The notes under the pieces were generated by a model, which was given only the letters and a program-made list of their open reading frames with translations, did not search any database and had not been told where the DNA came from. This document shows, in pieces, positions 1 through 12,295 of a DNA stretch of 64,000 nt. This DNA comes from Megalopta genalis (Eukaryota > Arthropoda > Insecta > Hymenoptera > Halictidae): the NCBI RefSeq assembly GCF_051020955.1, contig NC_135018.1, positions 4,874,814 to 4,938,813 of the forward strand. The letters run 5' to 3'. How positions within the stretch are numbered: position 1 is the first letter of the stretch; each line of letters starts with the position of its first letter. The position numbers and the translations under genes are program-made.

Positions 1-2579
1 AACCACCTCAACGTTATCAAACAACGTTAACAAGCCGAGACTGACAGTGTTCAGCTTTTTCATTTCTTGAAGCTAACGCGCAACGGTAATTGCTAAAACA
101 TATTAGCGCAAACTGTGTTTTGTTTTAATATTTATTAGGATTTTCTATCAAGTTATCTTTGTGAAAATCATTTTTAATCAACTTATTGTTAAGAATATTA
201 TTTCTGATCGGCAAATGATACTTTTGCTGGTAGAAAACACTTTCAGTGGACCCAACGACATCCACCATTTATATAATTTTTGTATCATCTTGTGAATAAT
301 GTTTTCTCTTAATCTAAAAGTTGGGAAATATCTAAATGAATGAAATCTTGTAATTTTTATAAAGCAACACAAACGAGTCACATTTAACGCCCGGTACGGT
401 TAAAGAATAAAACTATACAATCTATTGAAAATGTCAGACATACAAAATTCTATTATTTAGGTACAATTAAAATGAAATATTTCAAAATGTGGAGATACAG
501 AAAGAAAAATGTCAAATAAAAGATTTTTTTAGTATACAATTATAGCAATTGAATTTGTTTTAATGTCCGATATCAACTTTCATAAAATCCAGATTGATCT
601 AGATCAATTGGTTGAGCTATACCTCATGTTCGCAGCAAGTGTTAGTCTGTGTGAATCCATACGATTAATCTCGTTCTGGGGGAGAACAAAGATTTCTACG
701 CCTAGGAAATCGCACCAGCTTTCGATTCACCGTGAAGCAAGCAAAAAACCGAATGACTCAGCTCCGCAAAGAGAAATCAGGCGACAAATCGATCTGTGGA
801 CTTAATTCTGTGGTTTCGTACACCTGCTACCTACCACGATCCATTTTCTTTGTTGCGATCTGCTGCACCGACTAACATATTTTACTCATTATGCCGTGGT
901 AATGAATAGCTGATTTAATGTTAGTCTTCTACCATAAGATGCATGAAATGTAGTAACTCCTTAGCGAATGTATGGATGAGGCGAAAATTAAAGTTACAGC
1001 AATGATACGCAAAGGTAAGTATAATATTATTAATAATCAGAATTGTTTATTACAGTCAATAGAAAATTCTAGATAACAATATTTGATTCAATAACATATT
1101 TTATTCTAAAATAATTTTTTAGTAAAATTTTTTAACGAAAGGATTAGGCTTTCTTATCTATATTTATAAAGTCGAAGGTAATACCTATAGTCGCTACAAT
1201 ATTGTTGAGCAGAAATGAAGAATAAACATTTGATAATGGATCAATACTTTTTCGAGAAAATACTCAAGTGGAATTGTCTACGAGTACGTTTATTTAATAT
1301 GTGAATCTGTGTTTTTGAAGCTTTTTTTTATTTAACATTGTATTCACAGTTGCATGCGCGGTAGTGATATGCTACTTTCAATGAAGTTGCGGCAACTTAG
1401 GTGGGCAGGAGTGAAACAATTTTACGAATTTCACAGCGTGTTTCTTCCCAGCTGTGGACAGATAGTTTTTTGTCAGGATTAGACGCACCAGTTGATACCC
1501 ATGCCGAATCTCGTCTTCCTGTCCCACTCTTTTGTATTAACTCGGCAAAAGTCCCGTTTCTGGTACCCCTACAGCCGTTGCCCGTTCTAATGCCTCCCTT
1601 TCACTTCTAAATCTCTCTACATTGTTACGTAATATATATTGTATAACCGGTTATCCAACATGTACAGAATTATGAATATTAATCTTCGATGGCTCATTTG
1701 CGAAAAATTAAATTACGCGCCGGGATGATCGCCCCGTCACTATACGTGCTGCATGACTGGCTAAATTGCGCCTTGTTCTTACAAGATACCGGTCGTTTAG
1801 TGCAAAGCCCTCGAAATCCTCTTCCAAATTGAACGTTTCGTTTGAATTTCATTTCAATCGAACGCGAAGTCGCAATTAAGAGCAACAAATTTGTAACAAC
1901 AACGATATTTGCTTCGAGTTAGATGCCTAAGAGAAAGTTGCCAATATTGCACTACCGAAGAACTTTTGAAGGAACCGAAAGAATTTAGACTGATTTGTAA
2001 CACCTCCGATAAAATCACTCGAACTTACATGAAAACAAGACGGATTAGTTTTTCTTCGTAGAATGAGAACGAAAATAAACAATGGAACACTATTGAACAT
2101 TTGGCTGCGTGTTTGATACATTTCCGGCGAAAATTTAAATTAGAAGGAAAATTATTTAATCATTTGATCATTTAAAATAGAAGGAAAATTAAAAGAATTG
2201 AAGACTACCGGTACATCACGTTCAACTTAAGATTAAGATTATTAGAGAAAAATATTTCTAAATGATTCCTGTTTTCTGCAATTTCTACTCTCCGTGAAGA
2301 TAAGAGACCTTATACCTAAGCCATCATAATATCAAAAATCACTTCCGCGAAAAGCAAGAAAAAAGATGTCAAAGAAGACGGAATCACGAAATGGACTCAC
2401 AATTATTTCATACAGCCAAAGTGCCAATCAGATTAACCACAAGCGCCGTTTAATTTCGCTACAAAGATTCGAAAGTAAAACTCAAAAGTTGAACGACAAG
2501 AAGCGGGCGCAATCTTCTATTCTAAAAAGCCAGGAGAAACGATTTGTCTTCGGAGGATCAGAGAAAATTAACGATGGCA
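1..2579. other. AT-rich intergenic DNA, no gene seen
   Basis: No open reading frame here resembles a known protein, and the longest frames are about 60-80 codons in AT-rich sequence, as expected by chance. I see no paired inverted repeats or target duplications. It could be intergenic or part of a large intron of a gene beyond the left edge. Confidence 0.5.
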
Positions 2580-3330
2580 CGTCTTAATCACGATTTCCGG
2601 GACCACTTGCGAAACGAAATGCGAAAGGACGAAAGCTAAGAAGAAAGGAGGTAAAAGAAAGGCGGAATCAGAAAATCGGCTCACGGGTACGCGGCCGGCC
2701 GGGGTCAAGCTGGCCGAGGAAAAGAATGGGCAGCATTTAAACGGGGCTTAAAGTCATCGCGGACGTAATCGGCCTTGTCGATCTTCGGTGGCCCTCTCCG
2801 GTGCCATAATCCCGAGCGAAGAAACGCGCGTCCCTCGATTCAACGGGTCCTCAACGCGCCGGTTGGCATTGATCATTGTGTCTCACGCGATCGGCTCATA
2901 ATAGGCCACGTTGTTGCCGTCGTTGCCTGTTGCTGATACCAAAGAATAAAGAGTCGGCTAGGGGGGCCCCGGGCTCGATTCTCGCCTCTTTACTCGGTCG
3001 GTCTCGCTTCTGCACACTCATTGTGTCCACCGATCGTGGATCACCTCCAACGTGTGGAACGCTCTCGCATCGGCTCGCCACGGAGCGGAGCGAAGTGTTT
3101 CCTCGTCATCCAACGCTTGCAACCCGGGCCTCGGGGTTGGCCCGATAAGATCGTGATCGATGGTACGCAAGATCGATATTTTGTCTGTCTTCGGCCGGCG
3201 GATTTGTCGGGCCAGAGACACGGGCAATACGCTTTTTGGGGCAGCGAATGATCTTTGGATACCGCGGCTCCGACGAAATGTTATGCCCTCGTTAACACTC
3301 GGACGGCGAGGCTCGAGTCGATTTGGACTG
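2580..3330. other. GC-rich, CpG-containing block
   Basis: The composition changes sharply from the AT-rich surroundings, with many CpG steps and sites such as GCGGCCGGCC. Several short frames overlap on both strands and none looks like a protein, so this is more likely noncoding. GC-rich islands like this are often conserved regulatory DNA or unrecognised 5' exons in insects; only comparison between species would tell. Confidence 0.35.
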
Positions 3331-6300
3331 AGTGTACAAATATTAATATTTAATACTATTCAGTATTGGTCAGTTTTGTAAAAAAAGTTGCTGGCTTTTA
3401 AACAGTGTACAGAGGCTTTGTCGACAAGTGATACACACTTCTTGCAGCTGTGCTGTTACCTTATTAATTCAAAATCCCATGTTACACATTTACACCTTGA
3501 ATTTAGATCACAGATAGAGTAACACTAGGACGGCAGGGATCTGGCCCAATTGCAGCCAAAATATAAATATCGTTGTTGTAGGTCGTGTGGAAAGACAAAT
3601 TGCTCTTTTTTTAAATTAAATCAATATTGTATTAATCAAAATCTGCACCATTTAGTTGAACGTTAATACGTTAAATACCCCCGGAAACCACTCCTCTTTC
3701 CCAATTTCCATTCGTATTATGCACGTTTCATTCAGAGCCGAAGCGGCCCCGACTATGCAACGACAGTATTACTTCAGTAGATATTGCACGTTTGCATCAA
3801 AATTTACGATGAAACATTGCAAACTCGGCAAGTTAATACGGGATTGCATGAATTTTTAAATAATTACTTCGATGTATATTAATGCATGACTTCTTTGAAG
3901 TTGCATTGGGCTACCATAATCCGGACGAGGATTAAACGTCAGCCGGAAGCAAAAGAAGGCAAATCAAAAGAGAAGCCTCAAGTTTGCTCATCAGTGTTTT
4001 TCCAGGTATCGCGACCCAAAAGGATTTCACTTCGTGCGATTCCAAAGCATTCGACGCGCCTCGGTTTTTGCGCAACGGCACCGCGTCGGACGATTTCAAG
4101 ACTGGCTTCGCTGGGAAAAGGCGAAACGCGGGGTGCACACCGTCCGATTAGCTGTCGCAACCAAGTCCGGGCAGTGAATATCTAGGAAAAGCCAGTATGG
4201 TGTACGCAAAAGGAGACGGTGCCGCAGGATGTCGGGGATAATACACATTATAGACCGGCCATTATTACGCAGAAGCTCTCTGGCTGTTTCTCCGCGTATG
4301 CAACGCGAGCCGGAAGGCCGACTCCCGTGTGTCTGCTTTTCCTGCATGAATGAAATGTAATTTAAGCTTACTCAAGTACCCGTATTTCCATTCATCCCAC
4401 GAGTGAACGTGCCCGAGACGAGACTCCTACGTCTGTCTGTCTGTCCGATCGTGTCCCCATGGGGGACGCATTGACGGGAACTTCGCGGACGCTGGATGTC
4501 CATCCACTTTTCTTTGTTACGTCGATCAGAGATACGAAAGTCAGCCCTCCGTTGAGCATGTACTCCGCTGAAAACGGTAATAATGGGACATGAGATGTTC
4601 CAATACCCTTCGTTGTTAGATCATTTGATAATATAATGGCTCTTACGGTCTGAATTCACTTCCCTCCGTAATAAGTGGACTGTTTGTAGACGATAACTAT
4701 CCCGCTTCTCGTAACTATGAAACCAACCAAAAATGATCAGTTTCTATACGTATTGTAGTTAATACAACAACGAATAAAGTATGCCATATTTGAAATCGCG
4801 CTGAAAAACGATACTTGTCTGAAAAGGCATAAATTTATTCAGAAACAAGAAAGAAAAACAGAACAAAACTAATTTACTCTTGTTTCGTAACGATAGAACC
4901 AACAGGATAGAATACTTTATTACGCAAAAATTCAACGCAAAATACAATAAAATGAAATTATAACAATAATTTAGTAAAGCGTGGGTCCATCTGTATCTTC
5001 AATGAGTTCGAATATTGAATTTTGTATACTACTTTCTTGTACTTTGCTAATGAGGCATACAGATTCGTATAGTAATAAATCGGTCGAACAATAGGTTGTC
5101 TCGACACTCCATAGTTTTCGAAAAATCAATCGAATAAACAATCGCACACCAGGGGAAAACCAAAGCTATCGAATGACGTGTGAAACATAACTACATAGGT
5201 AATTATTATGCGGGAAATTTAAATTGAAATTAATACCGTATGAACTTATGAACCGACCAAATACATTTAAATAAATTAGAATATAAGAAAACAATTACAT
5301 TACCAGAAATGTACAACACGTTTTAGTTCAATATTGTTACAATGAACCCCTCGATCAGCGAAAGAAATTGTATTCCGACTACAATTTTAATAAAGTAAGC
5401 TTCGAAAATGGGGAATTGTGTAAAGATCCACAGTCAAAATATCAGTGTAATGGAAAAAGTTTTTTTTCGGTGTCATCGCGAAAAAGAGGATCGCATAACA
5501 GGACTGTAAAGACAGCGGAGTCGACGCGCCTGCGGTTCGTTCCAAAGTGTATCGTCGGTGAAAGTGGGCGCATCCTTTGCGAAACACGAATTCTGGAAAC
5601 CTCTGCGGGCTTTAATCGCGAGCCATCGGGTCGGCGTGTTTGAATGAGGGAGCGTGGTGCAGGGGACAGGAAAGGGGTAAAAATCGGTGAAGAGGAATCA
5701 TGGCTGGATGCACTCCCTCCCTATATTCATGCACTTTTACCGACAGCCAGCATCGGCGTCGCTTCTCCGTTTTTCGAGGGGGAACCGACACGACGACGCG
5801 ACACAACGACCTGTTGAGCCTGCTGTTCCACCGACAAAAATCGCGTGAATCGTTCGATACACGGCACTACATATTGTGTGTTTACTAACGAAAGTAGGAA
5901 TCCGCGAGAGACATTTTAACAAATCGATTAGCAACTATAAACGCTGATTTTACGAAGTCAAAATCGCTGAGTTGTTTTGCTTCTTCGCTTGTTCAATTAA
6001 GGTTTATACAATACGTGTCATGAATATGCCAAATCTTTGAAATATTAGTAAGTTCAGTTTTTCTAGAATGAAATTACACCATAAAATTGCTTCTGATTTT
6101 TGCGATTTTTGTGATGTTATAAGAATTATTAACAATACTAGTAGGATGAAAATGCTGTTTAATCAGAGTTTCATAAATGTACCAACTGCTGATAAAAATT
6201 GTTTTATGGTAGTAGTATTTAGAACTATAGAAATAATAGTATTTTTTTACATTTGCTATAGTATATCTCTTTATTATTAATTTAGTAATTAGTGACAACT

Positions 6301-7090
6301 GATCACCTAGAATCGTTTTTGTTAAAGTAATTGAAGACTACACTAGGAAGGCAGTTCCATTTTTATATAATTTACATAAATAAAAAATCGACCACTGTTT
6401 CAAACGTGTTATTTTATGATTAGCTACAATATTAATATTATTAAACTTTAAGATTGAATACGTAGCCTAATACCTTTCTTACGGTTCCTATAAATACAAT
6501 TTAAATATTGAAACTATTATTATATTACTTAATCATACCTATAACATTATACCTGCACTATAATTATTAATCGTATAATCATAGCTATAATGTATAATGT
6601 ATAGAATATTCCTTTATTACTGACATTACTGAATTACTGACTTGATTACTTGAAGCTGACGTCTTTTTACACAAAGTGAAAGATCACAGAGAGTTTTCTG
6701 TATTGAAATACTATATTGTAACAAAAAATATCTATAAAGTTGAGCTGCCTTTTTATTGCTGAAAACTCTTCAATAATCAGAGCAAAACGAAATACTGTAC
6801 TAAACATGAAACCATACATGTATATTACCAGAGTTATTGCACTTCAATTCATCTGGGGCAACAAGCCACAGTCTAATCATAATTTCTAAAAGTGCAATCT
6901 TCAATGTTTATTTAATAACTGCAATGACTTATAACCAAAGATATTATCAGGAAAATCCATTAGAATAATTTACTTGTAGTGCGTTATAAATTCGCAAGAA
7001 GAGTTAAGATATGTCGAAAAATATTATTTATAGTTGAATCGAGCTCACTTTTCGATTTAGTTGAGACAAAACTAGGTATGGAAAACCGGC
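3331..7090. other. AT-rich spacer with two smaller GC-rich islands
   Basis: Mostly AT-rich DNA without recognisable coding sequence. Two GC-richer islands stand out at about 3990-4350 and 5480-5860; their frames overlap on both strands and match nothing I recognise. No mobile-element ends were found. Confidence 0.4.
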
Positions 7091-7346
7091 GCGTTTGCAC
7101 TTTCACGCGACTGCAATTTTCCTCGGCGGAGAGGCTCCCGTAAACGTCGAAACGTGAAAATCAAAGTGATCCACGAAACAGTATACTTTCCTGCGGTACG
7201 TCATGCTGCTCCACTTTCCCTTCTGTCTTTTCATTTTAATGACACGCATCAAGATCATTCGTAATGATCGGTGCGCGGCCGCACGACAAATTACATTTTA
7301 CATAATGTCCCTGCGCGATCCTCGTCGACCGTCCACGGAGTAGCGG

Positions 7347-7355
7347 TATAAAAAG
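7347..7355 (+). promoter_or_regulatory. TATA box of the small secreted-protein gene
   Basis: The sequence TATAAAAAG lies 38 bases upstream of the first ATG. An initiator-like ACAGTT at 7380-7385 sits about 33-35 bases downstream, at the spacing usual for a TATA-driven start. This implies a very short 5' leader of roughly 10 bases. Strong TATA promoters are typical of tissue-specific or inducible insect genes rather than housekeeping genes. Confidence 0.7.
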
Positions 7356-7392
7356 AGAAAATCGGCGGGCTCACGACCGACAGTTTCACCCG

Positions 7393-8538
7393 ATGGAACG
7401 TCCAAGGATGGCGATACTCAAGACGATCGCGATCGTCCTTCTAGCTGGCGGCGTCCCGCGATCGCTGGGAATCGATCCCGAGAACGATCCATGGGGATCG
7501 ATCGTAAGGAGGACAGGAACGATGTCAGGTGAACGAAACAATACAGATACAATGACAGATTCACTGTTTTCATAATAACGACCGCTTGCCACCATATCTT
7601 TTGGAATAAACTGGACTGCGGCTGAAGCTACCGTTTTTCATACAAACCTATGTAAAAACTAATAACATTTCATTTCATCTAACCACTTCTGGCCATAAAT
7701 ACGTAATATCTGCAGTCTAGTAATAACGATCCGGAGACATACTCTTTCATGTAGTAGAGACTGCTACGTATGTATATTTTATTTTTGTGAAGTTTGTTAC
7801 TTTTTATTGAGTTATATAAAAAATGTTCATTGACTGAAAATGTTTACCAAACTATACAGGACAAGAGTTTAACGTGACTAAAAAATTGCACGATAATTAT
7901 GTAAAATAAATGTTTTCTACCGCGGTTACAAGAAGCAGAAACGAAATACAAAATTTCAATAAACTGATGGTAACTTCAGTTACCTGCTGAAATCTTTTAA
8001 CCCTATAGGTATAACTGTCCAAAGTTTTAATAAATAATGCAATAAGGTTGTATTGTAGTTGATACCATACTTCGACCACCTATAAAATTAATTTTACTCG
8101 TGATATAGACTAATAAACTAAACCGAATTAATATAATAAATAATAATAAATTAAATCGAACTCCGTTAAGATGTGTACAATTCGGCACCGACTACAATGT
8201 TATGCGTAATTGGTGTTGCAGGTGCTGCGGATGAGGCCATCAAGGAGATTTTTCACGTGATCTCGAGCGGCAAGTCGACCGAGAAAGACGATGATCAGTT
8301 GGTGAACCTCGTCAAAGACGAGATCATTCGGACGGCGCAAAGTATCAAAACCCCGACGGGTTCGATCGACGCAGCTGCTAGAAGAGCACAAAGATTGGTA
8401 ACCGAGCTGACGGCAGCGTACACAACCCTAATTTATAAATCGAAAAACTCCGAAGAAGCCAGAACGAACTTCCTGCGGTTCCAGAACACCGTGCAGAGGA
8501 TCGTGGAGTTCATAAAGCGCGGGCAGTTCGTAATCTGA
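7393..8538 (+). CDS. Small secreted alpha-helical protein, function unknown
   Basis: Two exons, 7393-7528 and 8222-8538, encode 150 residues. The donor is CAG|GTGAAC and the acceptor TTGCAG|GTGCTG, and the split glycine codon keeps frame. Residues 1-26 look like a signal peptide: a short basic start, a hydrophobic core (AILKTIAIVLLAGG) and a small residue near the likely cleavage site; Met6 is an alternative start. The mature part begins IDPENDPWG, has no cysteine, and is rich in Ala, Glu, Lys, Arg and Ile in patterns expected of amphipathic helices, ending FIKRGQFVI. A TATA box lies upstream and AATAAA at 8764-8769. I do not recognise the family. The GTAAGG donor-like site at 7504 breaks frame. 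The gene stands alone in a gene-poor region, suggesting tissue-specific expression. Confidence 0.75.
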
Positions 8539-8763
8539 ACGATCGAGTTGGTCCAGGACGCGACTTTTTAGTCAAGATTTCGATGTTACTGCCATTATTG
8601 ACGATTATTCAGCCTGCGAATGTTGTTTCACCCTCATGCATACCTCAGACATAAGAAAAGATCCTTCCTTCATTTTGCTTCATTTTCCTCTGCACTCCAA
8701 TTCAACTAATTGTGATTTATTTATGATTCCATAATTCAGACAGTCGCAATACTATTGACGAGA

Positions 8764-8769
8764 AATAAA
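8764..8769 (+). promoter_or_regulatory. Poly(A) signal AATAAA
   Basis: A canonical AATAAA lies 226 bases after the stop codon of the secreted-protein gene and gives a 3' UTR of plausible length. Confidence 0.6.
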
Positions 8770-9810
8770 AAGTTTTACTGTAATTATGTAGCGTCCTCAA
8801 CTTTTTAACCTAATCATGATACTATGTGTGAGATAAATATAAGAAAGTGATTTTCGAATTTTTCCAAAAACACGTAAAATGTAAACCAGAGAAAAAAATA
8901 TTTGGTATATTTGTTTCAAAAGTTTTCGGTTTAATTATTATAATATGTGAGACTACAATAATATACAAATACATTGAAAGAAACTAAAGCAGCTAAAACA
9001 TTTGGAAGCTTTTTAAGCTTGAAAAACCCGTTTTCAATTTTTACAAAATCCAAATAAACGTATTAGATATACAAATGTGTTAACGGTCCCTTTTCATGTT
9101 AAAAAATACAAATATTTATTCTAACACTTAAATTATGCAAGAAATACTGCAACAAATACTGTTTCGAATATGTACATATATGTATATTACGTTTTAGACC
9201 ACATTTCCTTACTTTATATAGACATCTGCATATTTTTCGTGTATACCTAAATGTCAAACGTTTTTTGCATATTTATCGTGCATGAACATTCGCACTCTGC
9301 TAATGAGAGATGACGAAAAACAACACAAATTGGCTGACGTAAAACGTGCGCTGCTGAGAATAAAATGTCATTAGCTGCCGCTGGAAGGTAAACGTTCAAA
9401 TTGAGGGTCGTAGCAGGGTTAATAGAACGAGCCTGTAAGAGAAGTAACAAAATGACGAAAGAAAGTTAACTAATGGAACGTGGATATAACTCAACTGTGA
9501 TCCGGAACCTGTTCTGCGGTAACGTAAATTCGGTCCACAAAAAAATGTTGCTTTAGAACTTGATTTCTGCAATTTAGAAACACAATCTAATCAACGATCT
9601 TGGGCTAATCATTTGTGTAGACTATGTTGCACGGAATCATGAAGTAGAAAGCACGGAAAATTAATTGCACTAATTTCTTAACACCTCGCGAGAACAGAAA
9701 AATAATCTTTGGTTAATTACGTTCAGTAATTCAGCTACCGTTAAAACAGCCAATCCGGGCAACCGTTGCCATTTAATGGAAACAAACTTTCTTAATAGTA
9801 GAACTTCTCG

Positions 9811-9863
<53 letters not shown>

Positions 9864-10028
9864 ACAATTGCTTCGATAGAAATTGATTCATTAGATTAAT
9901 CTTCGTGTATAATAAATATCAATTGAAGTTTCAATAAGTTTGTAATGTGTATAACAAAATCCTAGTCGAATTTGATCGTCTGGTACACTTGGTATAAAAA
10001 ATGGCGACACATATCCTAGATTCTGAAA
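8770..10028. other. AT-rich spacer
   Basis: No coding sequence is apparent. The stretch contains the GT microsatellite at 9812-9861 listed separately and ends at the hAT-like element. Confidence 0.45.
9812..9861. repeat. (TG)n microsatellite
   Basis: About 25 uninterrupted TG units in AT-rich intergenic DNA. The length of an uninterrupted dinucleotide run is likely to vary between individuals. Confidence 0.95.
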
Positions 10029-10211
10029 CAGTGTTTCCCAACCTTTTTGGGACCATGTTGGGAACTCGAGAAAATAATATCCGCATTAGTGCGATCCTTG
10101 AACTTGCTGTGCCCTGAAAGAGTTTTCATTTGAGGTACTAATGTAGTCAATTTTAATCTCAAATCTCCATGGTTTGTGATATCCAGACGACTTCTCCTCT
10201 TCAATAACAAA

Positions 10212-10281
<70 letters not shown>

Positions 10282-10586
10282 ACGTCAAATCCACATTCAA
10301 CTAAATATGACGAAGCGAAGGATAACAAAAATCGTCTTGCAAAATCAGTTGAAATTGGTTATTTCGTTTCATTCTCGTCACTTTGTGACGAGAACATCGT
10401 TCCATTCATGTTGAACAGTGTTTTAATAAACTCTTCAGTTTGCGTAGTGCACATACTCTCATCTCGTTGGATCGACTATAATATTGTCACCTATTTTCTA
10501 GAAACATTAGGATTCTTTTACTTCGAACAATTGTTTTCAAATTGACCTTCGATATAGTCAAAATTGACACACGTTGCGAAACACTG
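10029..10586. mobile_element. Non-autonomous hAT-like DNA transposon
   Basis: The left end reads CAGTGTTTCCCAACCT and the right end, reverse-complemented, reads CAGTGTTTCGCAACGT, so the terminal inverted repeats agree at 14 of 16 bases. CAGTG ends are typical of hAT elements. The flanking 8-mers ttctgaaa (10021-10028) and ttctagag (10587-10594) share the first four bases and could be a decayed 8-bp target duplication. No transposase is readable inside, so the 558-bp copy is non-autonomous. A long TA microsatellite has expanded within it. Confidence 0.7.
10217..10278. repeat. (TA)n microsatellite
   Basis: About 31 TA units lie inside the hAT-like element. The repetitive Tyr/Ile frame read through it is a by-product and not a gene. 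Confidence 0.95.
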
Positions 10587-11823
10587 TTCTAGAGTATCCT
10601 TTGCCAAAGAAGAAGCTCGTTTAGAGGTTTACTTGCGCATAGGAGTTCAATCGGCCCCAGCAAATCATAAAATGTTAACGACCCACTCTGGCACGTTCTC
10701 GGTTTTGCAATTAGTATTAAGCTAATTAAGGAAACTCCAGCTTATAGTCTCACGCATCCTCGGCGCGCACGATCTTCGGCGCGAGATGTAATAGGAAAAA
10801 AAGAATCGGGACGGAGTAAAAAGGAATTAGAAAAGCTTGAGAGCCCATTGTCCGAGTAGGTGAAAGCGAGCCGTTTCCAGATTTGATCTCCGATTAGCCT
10901 TGGCACGATTCGATGGAAATCAACGGACCTGTACCCCATTCGCCACCTGTCCCCCCTGGTCCCCGCTTGTTCTGGCGCGGTTTTATCCTCGGCATGAAAA
11001 AAAAGCCGAGGGGTGCAGACGCAACCCGACGGCGCACCAGTTTTCTTATTTCCATGAAAATCGGCCGGGCCCGATTTCAACGACAATGGCTATCCCAGCG
11101 TTTTAAATGCAAATCCGCGAAAGGAAAAACCGTAAGGGCATTATAATTTATATTACTACATGTGGCAGCGGCACTTCCGGCGAGAGAGCATAGGCGCAGT
11201 TCCGGTCAGCTCGGCCTGGAGATCCTACATCGCCAGATTATGAGCCCATGCCGCTTTTACAATGGATCGTCTGCCTGACTCATACGTCAGCCGGAATAAT
11301 TTTGTTGCCGCGCTCGTTGTCGACGAGAGAGCGGAGAGAAAGAGAGGAAAAAAAGATAGCAAGTCGGATTGCTCGGCCGATAGGGGCGGATTTCCTTGCC
11401 ACGCGCGCGATCCTCGCGATTGGTTCCGATGACATCGATGATTGATACGCCGTTTGGAGGACTTTCGCCGGGGTGAATAATATTTACCTTGGAAGAAAAA
11501 ATGCACGGAGCACAGTATTTCGCTCGATGGACAAAACTCAGAAATTGGATGTGTCATAGTTTCTACTATTACTCATAACTTTTACCGAATAAATCAATTT
11601 CTTGTTAAAATTGGGACGTAATGTTTAATGCAAAAATCAATCCACTTTTTCGCACTCATAAATGCCGAAACATTTGTTTGGGTTTTTTATTTGATTTTCA
11701 TAAGTTGTCTTTAATACTGTAGTACCTTTAAAACTAGTAAGTAATTTTAATACGATAATAACAAATTAGCCTAAATCTTTGAGAGATATTTATTATCTCC
11801 GAAGTGATTTTTAAGATAATTTT
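10587..11823. other. GC-rich block within AT-rich spacer
   Basis: About 10740-11480 is GC-rich, with CpG steps and TAATTAAG-like sites near its left edge (about 10720). Frames of about 110 codons occur on the minus strand, but overlapping plus-strand frames are similar in length and none looks protein-like. It may be regulatory; I cannot show this from one genome. Confidence 0.35.
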
Positions 11824-12295
11824 TTATTTTTTGCATTTTCCAAAAATTAAAATTGAAAATATATTGAAAGTCTTGAGAATGACATGACCAAAGGTATTTA
11901 CATATTTCATCATCGCTTTAAATTTTTATTTTACGTGAGCTATGGAAGAATATGAATTTTCCTAAAGAATCATAATGTTCGCGTCTTTCTAAGTAAAACG
12001 CGTATGTACATGAAAAAAGATATTCCACGTTATGGCAACCTAGCCTAACGGTCTATTATAAATTATAAATTAGAGCTAATATTCTTTGCTATTTTCGAAA
12101 AATTAAAATTTTTTAAATATCGAAGAAGCCAAGCATGTGTATGTGGAAATCTTTTATACATTTTCGTACGATCTAAAATAAATGTCTAGAGAATAATATG
12201 GCCAAAGATGTTTATTTCATCATCGCGTTAAACTTTCATTTTACGTAAAAATACAACCTACCCTAATGGCCTGTTATAAATTAGGGCGGATTTCC
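11824..12295. repeat. Diverged tandem duplication, two units of about 240 bp
   Basis: The segment starting at about 11835 (TTTTCCAAAAATTAAAATT) and ending near 12070 (cctagcctaacggtctattataaat) resembles the segment from about 12090 (TTTTCGAAAAATTAAAATT) to 12285 (cctaccctaatggcctgttataaat) in the same order, with shared inner blocks such as TTTCATCATCGC followed by TTTTACGT. Substitutions and indels are many, so the duplication is old. No coding content is visible. Confidence 0.65.

Noticed and set aside
7504..7509. GTAAGG donor-like site inside exon 1 of the secreted-protein gene
   Set aside because: Using it with the 8222 acceptor leads to an early stop; the donor at 7529 keeps the frame.
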